Positions 21,295-33,434 of a stretch of DNA of 64,000 nt are shown here, one piece after another. The notes beneath the pieces were generated by a model. That model ran no database searches and was not told where the DNA came from. It was given only the letters and a program-made list of their open reading frames with translations. The stretch lies in assembly GCF_024362695.1 (NCBI RefSeq), contig NC_065407.1, positions 6,696,001-6,760,000 on the forward strand, read 5' to 3'. The translations under genes and the position numbers were made by a program. The DNA is from Pectinophora gossypiella (taxonomy: Eukaryota > Arthropoda > Insecta > Lepidoptera > Gelechiidae). The stretch's first letter is position 1. Each line of letters opens with the position of its first letter.

Positions 21295-21345
21295 AAAGAT
21301 TTAGTAATTCATTGTTATGTCTTTTATTACGTGCATATTTTTTAT
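21295..21345. repeat. 51-bp direct repeat, right copy
   Basis: The same 51 bp as 17767-17817, again preceded by a TA tract. Sequence beyond this point looks like the continuation of the original locus. Confidence 0.75.
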
Positions 21346-21794
21346 GTGCGGTTGGTAATCCACCTTAGAACCCACACGATAGAATAAGAAGAAGACTACA
21401 GTGTTTTGTAATATACATCCCTCATTCCGGTATACAAGCTTGGTGCTATGTTACAAAGATTAAAAAAGAAAAATGCATACCGTTGTTGGTGCACCCACCA
21501 AGCTTGCTCTATAATTAAGTCGCAGCCTGCTGCCCTATGTGCAACTAACTGCCCATTTGTTATACCCATCCATTGTAGCGTGTAATATTTTTTAGATATA
21601 TGTATTCTTTAAACAACATACTAAAAATGCATAGAAACGCTCCGTTGCTTATCATCCGCGGTATATCGTTAAAGTCGACAGTGATGGGATACATTTACAC
21701 ACGATGAATTAACTTATCTACATGTGCGACAAGCCGGTAACATGTCACCATTTATGTCATAGAATAAAGAATAATAGTATAGAACGGAGAAGGA

Positions 21795-22500
21795 GAATAG
21801 CCGTGGTAGCCCTGTTGGTAGAACGCTTGCCTGTCACTTTGAGGTGGCAGGTTCGAATTCAGCACAGGCCTAAACCAATGATTATCGAATTCATGTTTGG
21901 ATCATAAATCATTATCACGTTCTCAGCGGTGAAGGAAAACATCGTGAGGAAACCCACATTCCCGAGAAATGCATTTTCGGAGGTATGCGACCTAACCTGT
22001 ATTGGGCTGGCTTTCCTTACGCAGGTTGGAAGGTCAGAGAGCAGTGGCGGATTTACAAATTTGCCGCCAGTAGACTATTCAAATTTTGCCGCCCCTTCTG
22101 ACCTCTGAAATTCGATATTAATTATAGTCGAGTGCATAGCGCTACCAAAAACACGGCGCAAAGTTAGCAAAATATGTTCGGTTGAAGCCCGTACAGACGT
22201 AAGAATGTTCAGTATACTGTGCATTACTAAAATGTTATAACTCTTGTCACTTGTTTCTTTGTGTATAGGTATAATATCTATTATATTACTTCTGTAAGAC
22301 AAAAAAAAATTTTGGGCCAAATTTGCCGCCCCCTAAAATCTGCCGCCCTAGGCTTCAGCCTACTCAGCCTACTGGTAAATCCGCCACTGTCAGAGAGGCA
22401 GTCGCTTTTGTAAAAAACCGGACCTGTCAAATCTTCAGGTTAGGTAAGCCGACCCTGTGAAAAAGGGGACAATGTAGGGAGATGATTATAGAAAGGACAC
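21795..22500 (+). repeat. SINE copy (family D) split by a MITE
   Basis: The tRNA-like head has TGGTAGAACGCTTGCCTG and GGTTCGAATTCAGCACAGGC. The body runs to CCGACCCTGTGAAAAAGGG and is broken at 22041 by the hAT-type MITE. The uninterrupted sister copy is at 24862-25195. Confidence 0.7.
22034..22397. mobile_element. hAT-type MITE with 8-bp target duplication
   Basis: The element itself is 22042-22389 (348 bp). Its terminal inverted repeats are perfect: CAGTGGCGGATTTAC at the left and GTAAATCCGCCACTG at the right. TCAGAGAG is duplicated at 22034-22041 and 22390-22397, and copy 2 of the segment keeps the single, empty site near 25107. An 8-bp duplication and a CAGTGGCGG terminus fit the hAT superfamily. 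It encodes no transposase. Confidence 0.92.
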
Positions 22501-24258
22501 TCACCTCCCCGCACCAATTGGTATAACTGTTGAGCTAGACCTCACTCCCCCGCGTCTCACTGTCTTTAGCCTAAATGGTTGTAAACCGTTAAGGAGTAAG
22601 AGAGCGCGCACGGATTGTCTGTCTCTCTTGCACTTACGCGGTAAGGCGGCACACCGTAAGAACGGGATTTTGGTATCTAGTGTCCGGACTCATCTTTATT
22701 CCTCCTAAGACATTTAGCAGCATTGTCTTAGTAATTCGTGGCTCTGTCTACCTGGTTAGGAACTGCGAGCGAGGGCTTGTATTCGCCGTTGCATTACATA
22801 TTTAAATTTACCAAATTAAAAAAAAAGTTTTAATTAAAAATCATTTATTTCAGACATGATAGTCTATATAACATTCATTACACACAGCTAAAAACAATAA
22901 AATTAAAATTATATAATTATTATAAAACCAACACGAATGAAGAAAACCTAATACAGATTTTTTTTAAATTTTAAAATACGTATTTTCCTTAAATAAATAA
23001 AATAAAACAAAAAATATTGTGATTTGATTATCATGAATACAATTTGTTACAACTAAAATTTCAGCCCCACAACTATTCATCAACCTTCAATTCAATTAAA
23101 ACTGCCAGCTCGATACGGGGAATAAATCTCTCTGTTACATAAATCTACTCTATCGCACCACTCCAGTGCTAAGCTTTTTACAATTTTGATTTATATAACT
23201 AAACTTTTATTCTAATAAAATTTGTAAAGTTAGAGTTAGGCCGTAGAGAATCGTGACTAAAGAAAAAAGTGCTTGCTATCCCGAGCATGACGTAAAATAT
23301 TTAAAAGATTGTAAACTTTAATGATGATCTGAAACTTGACAGAACACTAGAAGTCACTGAGTAACTAAAATTTTGTGTAACTTCCAAACAATCAGTCTAA
23401 AATTGTAAAAAAATACATTCACCAATCAATGTTATTGAAAGTAGAAGTTATTTTACTCCAATTACTTAGCAATGTTTCCTACGTAGTTATTTTACATGAC
23501 AACTGGTAAATTGACCAGGAACACATATACGTACAGACCTTGGACACAATAGCTAAAACAAAAGTAGCAAAATTATTAAAAATAAACCTACCTACCGCAC
23601 CGTTCACAAGAAGCCACCGCCAATAATCGTGTATAGTTATTATTATCATCCTTTTATTTCCTTCATTAATATAGTTCAGAAATATAAAACGCGTTTCCAA
23701 ATAGCTTTTTTGTTCCTTATTAATTTATACAACAATAAGCACGATTATGCCATTCTTACCATGATTTTGTTCTATCCTGATTACTTATATGATAATGGTG
23801 CTGATTCCTGTACCTACACACCATCAAAGTTTATTACAAGTTCTATCTATCATTTTCTTATTCACCGAAAAGGAAAGGGCCCGTCCCAATCGGCAGGCAT
23901 AAAATTTATGGAGCATATTTCAATTTTAGGCAGAAATTTAAAAATCCCTTCCAAATTTTTATATTGGCCAATAATAACCCAACAGAATTAAGTTGACATC
24001 ACACGTCAAACGGATTACATATGAGCGAGACGCTTCGTCTATTTAATCGCTTTCGTTTTAAAATTAACAGTTGTCAATCATCAGTCCGTTTCTTTTTAGG
24101 GGGATAGGAAAATGACGGGTATAACTTAAAATAAAATTAGGAGTTGACTGCAGGAATCATGGTAAATAAATCAACAATAGTTCTATTAAGCAAATAGATG
24201 CTAGCTGACCATCAGGACGAGCAAAGTTATGATTTGATAATTTGTGATTTTCTTTTTT

Positions 24259-24440
24259 GATGAGACTTATTGTAATTTTTTCTCAAAGGGCATTACTTGG
24301 CCGGACAAATGAAGAGCGCCGAGGGCTGCCTCCTAGTACAAAATTTGACACAACAGGCCTGAGGGTGTCTAGTTGGGGTCAGTGCGTCGTCTGAAAGTAA
24401 TATATTTGAAAGAAATCGACCCTAGTTGGCCAATTGAGTG
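24259..24440 (-). repeat. SINE copy (family G), inverted, in copy 1
   Basis: The minus-strand orientation is inferred from the A-rich end (AATAAGTCTCATCAAAAAAG on that strand), matching the 30682-30778 copy, which has clear target duplications. The sister copy lies at 27005-27190. Confidence 0.55.
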
Positions 24441-24861
24441 CCTAGTTGGTTGGGGAAGTGCTAGTAAGAGTGTTTTGTAATATACATCCCTCATTCCGGT
24501 ATACAAGCTTGGTGCTATGTTACAAAGATTAAAAAAGAAAAATGCATACCGTTGTTGGTGCACCCACCAAGCTTGCTCTATAATTAAGTCGCAGCCTGCT
24601 GCCCTATGTACAACTAACTGCCCATTTGTTATACCCATCCATTGTAGCGTGTAATATTTTTTAGATATATGTATTCTTTAAACAACATACTAAAAATGCA
24701 TAGAAACGCTCCGTTGCTTATCATCCGCGGTATATCGTTAAAGTCGACAGTGATGGGATACATTTACACACGATGAATTAACTTATCTACATGTGCGACA
24801 AGCCGGTAACATGTCACCATTTATGTCATAGAATAAAGAATAATAGTATAGAACGGAGAAG

Positions 24862-25195
24862 GAGAATAGCCGTGGTAGCCCTGTTGGTAGAACGCTTGCC
24901 TGTCACTTTGAGGTGGCAGGTTCGAATTCAGCACAGGCCTAAACCAATGATTATCGAATTCATGTTTGGATCATAAATAATTATCACGTTTTCAGCGGTG
25001 AAGGAAAACATCGTGAGGAAACCCACATTCCCGAGAAATGCATTTTCGGAGGTATGCGACCTAACCTGTATTGGGCTGGCTTTCCTTACGCAGGTTGGAA
25101 GGTCAGAGAGGCAGTCGCTTTTGTAAAAAACCGGACCTGTCAAGTCTTCAGGTTAGGTAAGCCGACCCTGTGAAAAAGGGGACAATGTAGGGAGA
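24862..25195 (+). repeat. SINE copy (family D), uninterrupted, in copy 2
   Basis: The same element as 21795-22500 without the MITE. The contiguous AGGTCAGAGAGGCAGTCGCT shows the pre-insertion site. Confidence 0.7.
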
Positions 25196-27004
25196 TGATT
25201 ATAGAAAGGACACTCACCTCCCCGCACCAATTGGTATAACTACCTCACTCCCCCGCGTCTCACTGTCTTTAGCCTAAATGGTTGTAAACCGTTAAGGACT
25301 AAGAGAGCGCGCACGGATTGTCTGTCTCTCTTGCACTTACGCGGTAAGGCGGCACACCGTAAGAACGGGATTTTGGTATCTAGTGTCCGGACTCATCTTT
25401 ATTCCTCCTAAGACATTTAGCAGCATTGTCTTAGTAATTCGTGGCTCTGTCTACTTCGTTAGGAACTGCGAGCGAGGGTTTGTATTCGCCGTTGCATTAC
25501 ATATTTAAATTTACCACATTAAAAAAAAGTTTTAATTAAAAATCATTTATTTCAGACATGATAGTCTATATAACATTCATTACACACAGCTAAAAACAAT
25601 AAAATTAAAATTATATAATTATTATAAAACCAACACGAATAAAGAAAACCTAATACAGAATTTATATTTAAAATACATATTCTCCTTAAATAAATAAAAT
25701 AAAATAAAAAATATTGTGATTTGATTATCATGAATACAATTTGTTCCAACTAAAATTTCAGCCCCACAACTATTCATCAACCTTCAATTCAATTAAAACT
25801 GCCAGCTCGATACGGGGAATAAATCTCTCTGTTACATAAATCTACTCTATCGCACCACTCCAGTGCTAAGCTTTTTACAATTTTGATTTATATATCTAAA
25901 CTTTTATTCTAATAAAATTTGTAAAATTATTCATGGCCGTAGAGAATCGTGACTAAAGAAAAAAGTGCTTGCTATCCCGAGCATGACGTAAAATATTTAA
26001 AAGATTGTAAACTTTAATGATGAAGTCTAGATCTGAAACTTGACAGAACACTAGAAGTCACTGAGTAACTAAAATTTTGTGTAACTTCCAAACAATCAGT
26101 CTAAAAGTATAAAAAATACATTCACCAATCAATGTTATTGAAAGTAGAAGTTATTTTACTCCAATTACTTAGCAATGTTTCCTACGTAGTTATTTTACAT
26201 GACAACTGGTAAATTGACCAGGAACACATACAGACCTTGGACACAATAGCTAAAACAAAAGTAGCAAAATTATTAAAAATAAACCTACCTACCGCACCGT
26301 TCACAAGATAAAAATAATCGTGTATAGTTATTATTATCATCCTTTTATTTCCTTCATTAATATAGTTCAGAAATATAAAATGCGTTTCCAAATAGCTTTT
26401 TTGTTCCTTATTAATTAATTAATTTATACAACAATAAGCACGATTATGCTATTCTTACCATGATTTTGTTCTATCCTGATTACTTATATGATAATGGTGC
26501 TGATTCTGGTACCTATACACCATCAAAGTTTATTACAAGTTATATTTGTCATTTTCTTATCCACCGAAAAGAAAAGGGACGGGTAATCGGCAGGCATACA
26601 ATTTATGGAACACGTCAATTTTAGGCAAAAAAAGTCCCAATCGGCAGGCATAAAATTTATGGAGTATATTTCAATTTTAGGCAGAAATTTAAAAATCCCT
26701 TCCAAATTTTTATATTGGCCAATAATAACCCGACAGAATTAAGTTGACATCACACGTCAAACGGATTACATATGAGCGAGACGCTTCGTCTATTTAATCG
26801 CTTTCGTTTTAAAATTAACAGTTGTCAATCATAAGTCCGTTTCTTTTTAGGGGGATAAGAAAATGACGGGTATAACTTAAAATAAAATTAGGAGGTAACT
26901 GCAGGAATCGGGGCAAATAGATCAAAAATAGTTCTATTAAGCAAATAGATGCTAGCTGACCATCAGGACGAGCAAAGTTATGATTTGATAATCTGTGATT
27001 TTCT

Positions 27005-27190
27005 TTTTTGATGAGACTTATTGTAAATTTTTCTCAAAGGGCATTACTTGGCCGGACAAATGAAGAGCGCCGAGGGCTGCCTCCTAGTACAAAATTTGAC
27101 ACAATAGGCCTGAGGGTGTCTAGTTGGTCAGTGCGTCGTCTGAAAGTAATATATTTGAAAGAATTAATCGACCCTAGTTGGCCAATTGAG
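27005..27190 (-). repeat. SINE copy (family G), inverted, in copy 2
   Basis: This is the sister of 24259-24440 at the end of duplication copy 2. Both abut the breakpoint, so the repeat may have taken part in the duplication. Confidence 0.5.
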
Positions 27191-27212
27191 TGCCTAGTTG
27201 GTTGAGGAAGTG

Positions 27213-27479
27213 CTAGTAAGAGTAAGGGAAAAAAGACAAATACTGAGAATTATTGAGGACAGAAGAGGCAAGATGATTGGACACCAAAAAAGACACGACG
27301 AATTTATTAAAAACATCATAGAAGGAAAGCTAGAAGGAAAGAGAGAAAGGGGAAGACCAAGAAGAGCTCACATGGAACAGATAGAAAAGGTTAACGTCGT
27401 GTCCTATAGGGAAGTCAAAGAATTGGCCTTTGATAGACTGGAATGGAAAATGCTGCACCGACAAGAGCGTGGCTCTTAA
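27213..27479 (+). pseudogene. LINE ORF2 C-terminal fragment
   Basis: This open stretch of about 88 codons reads as a basic, helix-rich segment with RRGKMIGHQKRHDEF and KRERGRPRRAH, ending in a stop at 27477-27479. The pattern matches the extreme C-terminus of LINE reverse transcriptase polyproteins frequent in Lepidoptera. No reverse transcriptase precedes it, so it is a 5'-truncated copy. The segment duplication ends immediately upstream. Related decayed pieces are at 7590-7735, 59085-59150 (inverted) and 62085-62150. Confidence 0.6.
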
Positions 27480-27754
27480 ATTGAAGATGATGAGTTGGCC
27501 GATAGCGATAAACGCTGAATGAGGGAAATCATCGACCACTACACGACACGTATCGGAGTGGATAATCTGCCACTTATAGTTCATCATACCTGTATACATA
27601 TTTTGGGGTATCAATACCGACTACCCCTTTTGATGGATAATTAATTAATCGGTTTCTAACCTCACGAGTGATACTGCTGTAGATACTGCTAAGCAATCAT
27701 GTGAATCTCTCTTCTTCTTCTCCTGTCGTGGGGGTTAGAGTGTTATTTTATTAC

Positions 27755-28049
27755 CGCCAGAGGCGTTGGGCTCACGAACCGAAGGTCCCGGGTTCGAATC
27801 CCGGGGAACATATCGCAAAAATCACTTTGTAATCTCTAGTTTGGTTAGAACATTACAGGCTGATCACCTGACTGTCCGAAAGTAAGATGATCCGTGCTTC
27901 GGAAAGCACGTTAAGCCGTTGATCCCAGTGAGTAATTGTTACGTGACCCATGTCAGGGACCTTTGGCAGTTCAATAATAACCTTGACACCAGGGTTGATG
28001 AGGTTGGTAATTCACCTGACAATCCACACGATAGAAGAAGAAGATAGAT
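27755..28049 (+). repeat. SINE copy (family A)
   Basis: The tRNA-like head ends with GGGTTCGAATCCCGGGGAAC. The CAAAAATCACTTTGTAATCT body, the TTCGGAAAGCACGTTAAGCC core and the terminal ACACGATAGAAGAAGAAG tail follow. Confidence 0.75.
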
Positions 28050-28559
28050 TCCATCGACAATACTATTATGCATTGGCATTATTATGCCTCATTAGGCGTT
28101 GGCAACTTTAAGGTCAAAATTATAATCGTGCGTGTAGGTAAGTTATAGTTGGGAGTAAGTATATAGAAATTCAATGTCAAGGTTCTATTAGACAACTTTG
28201 ACGGAAGTAGTTTTATTATTCTCAATGACTCGACAATAGTTACATTGGATATCATCATGTCGAGTAGATTTATATGTTTATTAAAAAATAAATGTATTAA
28301 TTTGTGCTTATGCGTTAGATATTTTGAATATCACTTGTCATCGTGATGAAAGATTATGTCTTCTGATGTTTTAGCTGAGTCCGAGGTGCGTCAGAGGTAA
28401 CCGTTAATAAACAAATAAGCACAACCTACGCCAGGACTTCTTGTCAGGGAAATCAGTGCCACCAAGAATTGATATGTACTCTTTATTGTACTGTTATTGT
28501 AATTGTTAGTTATATGTACTTCTTGATATTGTACTCCTTATTGAATACTAACATCTTTT

Positions 28560-28900
28560 CGATTGATAAGTAAATTTTTACATAAATATTTTATTGTAGA
28601 ACGTCTCGTCCGCCTAAAACTACTGCAGCATCTCATAACTTGTATAGCCGAGAGAAAAAAAACCTCGGCACAGGGCACTAATAAAAACAAAATATAGTGG
28701 AACAGATAGGTTAGGAAGCCTTCAGAGGTTATCAATTTGCAGAGAACGCGGTAAGCCAATATCATCAAATGAAGTTCTTTCACCCTAAGGTTGCCTGGCA
28801 GAAATTGCTGTTTAACAATAAGGCCGCCTATTGTGCTTATTTTATTCCTTTTGTACATGTCCTATACTTTTGTCTTTATGCAATAAAGAATTATTGATTG
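28560..28900. repeat. two adjacent LINE-type 3' ends
   Basis: 28590-28710 carries CCGCCTAAAACTACTGCAGC on the plus strand, shared with 51410-51500 and inverted at 30632-30850. 28790-28900 carries AACAATAAGGCCGCC and CAATAAAGAATTATTGATTG, shared with 55320-55435. Both look like 3' UTRs of truncated LINEs. The intervening ORF at 28538-28858 is spurious. Confidence 0.5.
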
Positions 28901-29696
28901 ATTGATTGAAGCTTCGGGATTATCGAGAATTTGAGGCACAACGATGCCTTGGAGCTATATGGCGTCTTTCAGTTTTCTATATTCGGAATGGCCCATCACA
29001 TCATGTCACCACCACAGAGTGTATAATTCACTACGTTTATCACCAGGCCTTCTGCTCTACGCGCAGGTTCTTTACACCGCTCCAAAGTTCCGTTAATGCA
29101 CGCAACATAGCGGCGGCGCCACCTTTCACGTACATTTGTACCTCATAATAATCAAAGGAGATTTTAATATTTTTTACACTACACTACCAACCTCATCAAC
29201 CCTGGGAGTTTAATCAATTGAATGTCTCAGTAATCTTCTCGTCTATATATTTTTTAGACAATGCAATGATGAGTGGACATCAAATAGGTACTTAGTATGT
29301 TATGCACCTACATATCGTCGTCTTAGCATAGAATAAGGAGGTACTACGTATAGAACGGCAACTCTCCGCTCCCTACCAAATTATGTTGTAACCAGGAGAT
29401 GAAATGGTATTTACATGTACATAGTATAATCAAACATTGCTAGAGCGTACTCGCCAACAAACTCGTGTCAGTTTGGCGAGAGAATGTTATGTGCAAAAAT
29501 GTATAATTTATGGTTCAAATAAATTTAAAAAATATCAGCGTCTGAGCTAGGTTTACCTCACCGCCCTCGCCCATATTGTTTAGGCTTCAATCGTATGGCG
29601 TCAAACGTCACATACATAAATGCGCGCCTGTACAATAACGTCATTGTATGGTGTTTGCGTTATACGAGGTTCTTTGTATGAAATGTCCGGGGTGTG

Positions 29697-29893
29697 CTTA
29701 TAGTGAAAACCCCGTAAGCGCGTTTTAAAAAAATCACACTCTATAAAACCTCAATTTCTTTTAATTAATTTCCACAAAAAAGAAACAAAAGAATGAGACC
29801 ACAATCGTGATGACTAGCTTGTCTATTGTGAGGTTTTGTTGACAAAAACCACATTCGAATTTTAAAAAGACGCTTGGTTTTCGCTATAAAGCG
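29697..29893. mobile_element. probable MITE with long imperfect inverted ends
   Basis: The left end CTTATAGTGAAAACCCCG and the right end TTGGTTTTCGCTATAAAG are inverted repeats extending about 40 bp inward with mismatches. A related right half lies at 58320-58388. Boundaries and superfamily are uncertain. Confidence 0.45.
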
Positions 29894-30122
29894 AGGATAT
29901 AGATGACTAAAGGAAAACTGGATTGAATTAGTTTCAAAATATGATGCAATATAGCTTTTAGTTCATCGTCTACAGTACGTCTATCATATTAGACACAGCT
30001 TAGTTCTCTAAGCTCTCGGCAAATTGAATCCAATTTGCTATACATGGATGTCATAGTTACTTTGTCAGTAGATTATGCAAATAACTCGATTAAGTAATAC
30101 ATGTAGATGGTGCACCACTATA

Positions 30123-30366
30123 ATTATGGGCGATGAGCTAGGACAGATCGCTAGCAGGACACTAGGCAAGACGGGAAGACAATGGACTAAGGCTGTTACT
30201 GAATGGTGGCCAAGGGATGCTATGCGATATCGAGGCAGACCACCAGCCCGACGGTCGGATGACATTGTGAGCTACGGAAAGCAATGGATGAGACTTCCAC
30301 AGGAACCAGAAAGTATGGCGTGAAAGAGAAGAGGCCTATACATCGTGGGTGGATACTGGCTGAGTA
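30123..30366 (+). pseudogene. RTE-like LINE ORF C-terminal remnant
   Basis: The translation gives RTLGKTGRQWTKAVTEWWPR and then RGRPPARRSDD in one frame. A shift leads to QKVWREREEAYTSWVDTG and a stop at 30361-30363. This order matches the C-terminal end of RTE-type LINE polyproteins of moths. GATAGATAGA after the stop resembles an RTE tail. At least one frameshift makes it nonfunctional. Confidence 0.6.
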
Positions 30367-30631
30367 GATAGATAGAAGTATGTAGTCGTTACATGGACCT
30401 TGTTAGGGTTCTTTGGCGTCTCGATAGTAACCCTATCAGGGTTTATGACGTTGGTCATTGGCGGCGGCTATGAGAACTTACCATCAGGTGGTCCGCCTAC
30501 CTATTTGCCGTCCAAACCACATAAAAAAATGTTAGAGAGAACACAGGATATGATCGGGACGATAATCAGCTGATCGCATTCTGTACTATTTCTATTCCTA
30601 GTGAACAAAGAGTTTTTTTTTAATGAACATC

Positions 30632-30900
30632 TAGGGCCCTGTGCCGAGGTTATTCTTGAAGCTTCTTTTCCCCGGCTGTACATTTTTTTTTGATGTGACT
30701 TATTGTAGATCTGCCGCAGATGGCATTAACTACTTGGCCAGACAAATGGAGAGCGCTGAAGGCTCTCACCCGGTGCCTGGCTGTACGGTTGTAAGAAGCT
30801 GCAGTAGTTTTAGGCGGATGCGATGTTCGTTATGTAAAAAATTACGATTCAAAGAGTAACTATGTTACCTACTAAAGATATTTTTGAATTTGAATATGAA
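30632..30900 (+). repeat. LINE 3' end carrying a nested SINE
   Basis: GGGCCCTGTGCCGAGG and AAGCTGCAGTAGTTTTAGGC are the reverse complement of the repeat at 51390-51500. It is split at 30682-30778 by a family G SINE with an 8-bp duplication. Confidence 0.6.
30674..30786 (-). mobile_element. SINE insertion (family G) with 8-bp target duplication
   Basis: The inserted 97 bp (30682-30778) end, on the minus strand, in AATAAGTCACATCAAAAAAA. GGCTGTAC is duplicated at 30674-30681 and 30779-30786. Removing the insert and one copy restores the host repeat as seen at 51440-51480, so the boundaries are well supported. Confidence 0.75.
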
Positions 30901-31361
30901 ACGTAAAATAGAGATGTCCATTTGCTTTGCATTGTTTTAAAGAATTTAGAGCGTTATAAATATACTAGTTATATAATTATTATTCGTTTTTTGTCATTTT
31001 TAGATCTGAGCGTTATAATGTGCAATTCGGAAGTCTCAGTTTCAAGCCCCGGGCAAGGACTTGCTAATTCGAACTGGTATTGTCATGGTCAAAATGATCA
31101 CATTGTCTACTGCGTAGGCCGTATAAAGTTAGATTTGATAATCAATAATTTCCTAATACATCTACATGCTTGATGATTATGACTATAAGCCGGAAATTCT
31201 ATGCAGCAGTTTTAAGTAAATATTCTATCTATATCTTCGCCATTTTTACGGACTTCAAAAAAGGAACCTTCTCAATTCGACCGTATATTTTTTGACTACT
31301 ACCTTTTTAAATTAGTATGTTTCTTTCTCAATATAGAAAGAGACAAAAGTAACATTGATAT

Positions 31362-31686
31362 GGCCTCCGTGGTCCAGTTGTTGAGCGTTGTGCTCACGAT
31401 TCGGAGGTCCCGGGTTCGAATGGGGCAAATCACGAACATCTCTTTGTGATCCCTAGTTTGGTTAGGACATTGCAGGCTGATCACCTGATTGTTCAGAAGT
31501 AAGATGATCCGTGCTTCGGAGAGCCTTTGGTCCCGGTTACTACTTACTGATGTAAGTATGTCGTTAAGTAAGTATGAAGTCGTTACTTGAGTAACGTAAG
31601 GGGCCTTTGGCGGCTCCATTATAATCCTGACACCAGGGTTGATGAGGTTGGTCATCCACCGCTCAACCCACACGATAAGAAGATTG
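31362..31686 (+). repeat. SINE copy (family A)
   Basis: GGCCTCCGTGGTCCAGTTGT is an A-box-type head, with GGTCCCGGGTTCGAATGGGG as the B box. The TCACTTTGTGATCCC-type body and an ACACGATAAGAAGA tail follow. The minus-strand ORF at 31299-31673 is repeat derived. Confidence 0.75.
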
Positions 31687-33434
31687 TAAGGTATATTCTA
31701 TAAATAACTGGCTTCTTGGTTCAAAAGATGCAGCCCTATGGGTAGACGGACTGGTAGAAGAATTGAGGGTACTTAGTAGCAGGATCTAAGCCCTCAACAG
31801 GGAACCCAAAATAATCAGACTACTTCCACGTTTTAGCGAAAATTACAATTCTCTTCTTTTTTTTTGGAGACTTTATTTTGTCTGTGGGTCATAAATTAAT
31901 TTAAATAAGAGCGGGTTTAAAAAGACTCATTAAGGTAATGAACGTCATACTGTAAGGTTTAGGTAAAATTAAAATCAGGGGTCTCCGTGTATTAAATTAA
32001 ATTAGATTTACCTACTTCTACACAACACACTCCTAATGTAATTTACATGATTTGGAAATGTAATTTGTAGTGATATTGACCTCTAAATAAAGGGTCTGAG
32101 CTGAGGTCATATCTTATTGTAATCAATTCTATTGTATTGTGTAAGTAATGAGTATCTACTAAAACAGGCAAAAAGTAAAGGACAAATGAACATTTATCGG
32201 ACAAGGAACTGAAAAAGATGCCGTATTCGACCTTCGTAGGGTCCACAATTTAAAGAAAAAACTGATAGCTTTTTAACCGACTTAAAAAAGAGGATATTAG
32301 GACAAATTGTCATAAATACGTTATTTAAAAGCCTGATGAACTGCAATTATGGTCAATTTTCAAAAAGTGTTGGGTAATTTATTGTCGTACATAATTGATA
32401 AATAAGTAGTGTCATTTTTATGCATGGCGGCCATTACTTGTGTTACAAAACAATGCAGTAGGTGACCAAAACCCTAAATCCTTCGTGGACAACATTGCTA
32501 AAATATATCTGATTCTGATTCTAAAATTAACTAAAGAAATAATAATATAATTATAATGTGTTTTTGTTACATGTGTTTCATGAGGAAACCTATATTCCAG
32601 TGAAATGCATTTTCAGAGGTATGTGACCTAACCTGTATGCTGTATCGGGTTTCCCTTCGCGGGTTGGAAGGTCACACAGGCAGTCGCTTCTGTAAAAACC
32701 CAGACCTGTCAAATCTTCAGGTTAGGTAAGCGGACCGGAATAAACGGAATAATGCTGGGGGGATGATTATGTGTTTTTGTTATTATTTTAATTTATGACC
32801 GACCTTTGGGACCGGCAACATAATTACGTATATTTTGTATAAGTCAGTTTTAAATTATTATCTGATATCGATTCCATTATTATGCATTACACTGTACGAT
32901 TTTAATTACTTTTAACCTTTTTTAAAGAGTCACAAAATTAACAAAAGCACTTAAAACAAAATACAAAAATAAAAATCTATTATATCAAATGTAGTAAACT
33001 AAGTCCTTGACGACCCTTGTATTCAACTAGTAAAACGTAATGCAATCCGTTGATATATTAGTAAATAGTAAATGAATTAAAATACAATGATTGTACCATT
33101 GCAACACAAGGGCGCAAGGGCGCCAGCGCAGACCACACGACGAACTCAACAACATAAGGTCATAGTCATAGACCACAATGTCATCTTTACGTCTTCCACG
33201 TTTTAAATACACTTTACTTGAAGTCCTATAATGGATTTGACCAGCCACCATCTTGCAGAGGATATTTCTACCCACAAACTAGACGAATGCACAAACGTAG
33301 GGAATACAATCCCGACTCGAGATCGCAAATTCGATATCCCGCGGGATTGGAGATATCAATTTCGGGATCTCGTCCAGTTCATAAAAGAATGTAAAGTTAG
33401 GATGTCTGAAAACGATGAAAACTGCTTGTTTATG

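Larger units (their letters stand above)
21401..24469. repeat. 3-kb tandem segmental duplication, copy 1
   Basis: This starts at GTGTTTTGTAATATACATCC and ends at AGTGCTAGTAAGA, offset 3,069 bp from copy 2. It contains a family D SINE, AT-rich sequence without a recognised gene and a family G SINE. It differs from copy 2 mainly by a 348-bp hAT-type MITE (22042-22389) and small indels. Open frames at 21722-23991 have no recognisable homology. Confidence 0.9.
24470..27220. repeat. 3-kb tandem segmental duplication, copy 2
   Basis: This matches copy 1 at 21401-24469 almost base for base but lacks the 348-bp MITE. It also carries a local duplication of about 60 bp near 26585-26650 (CGGCAGGCATA repeated) that copy 1 lacks. 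No gene is recognised inside. Confidence 0.9.

Noticed and set aside
21722..26705. Paired ORFs in the two 3-kb copies (for example 23479-23991 and 26182-26705) as a duplicated gene
   Set aside because: They are low-complexity AT-rich frames, not preserved equally in both copies, and give no recognisable protein.
28906..29148. 80-codon ORF as a gene
   Set aside because: It directly follows a LINE 3' end, has no signal, domain or neighbouring exon, and I do not recognise its sequence.
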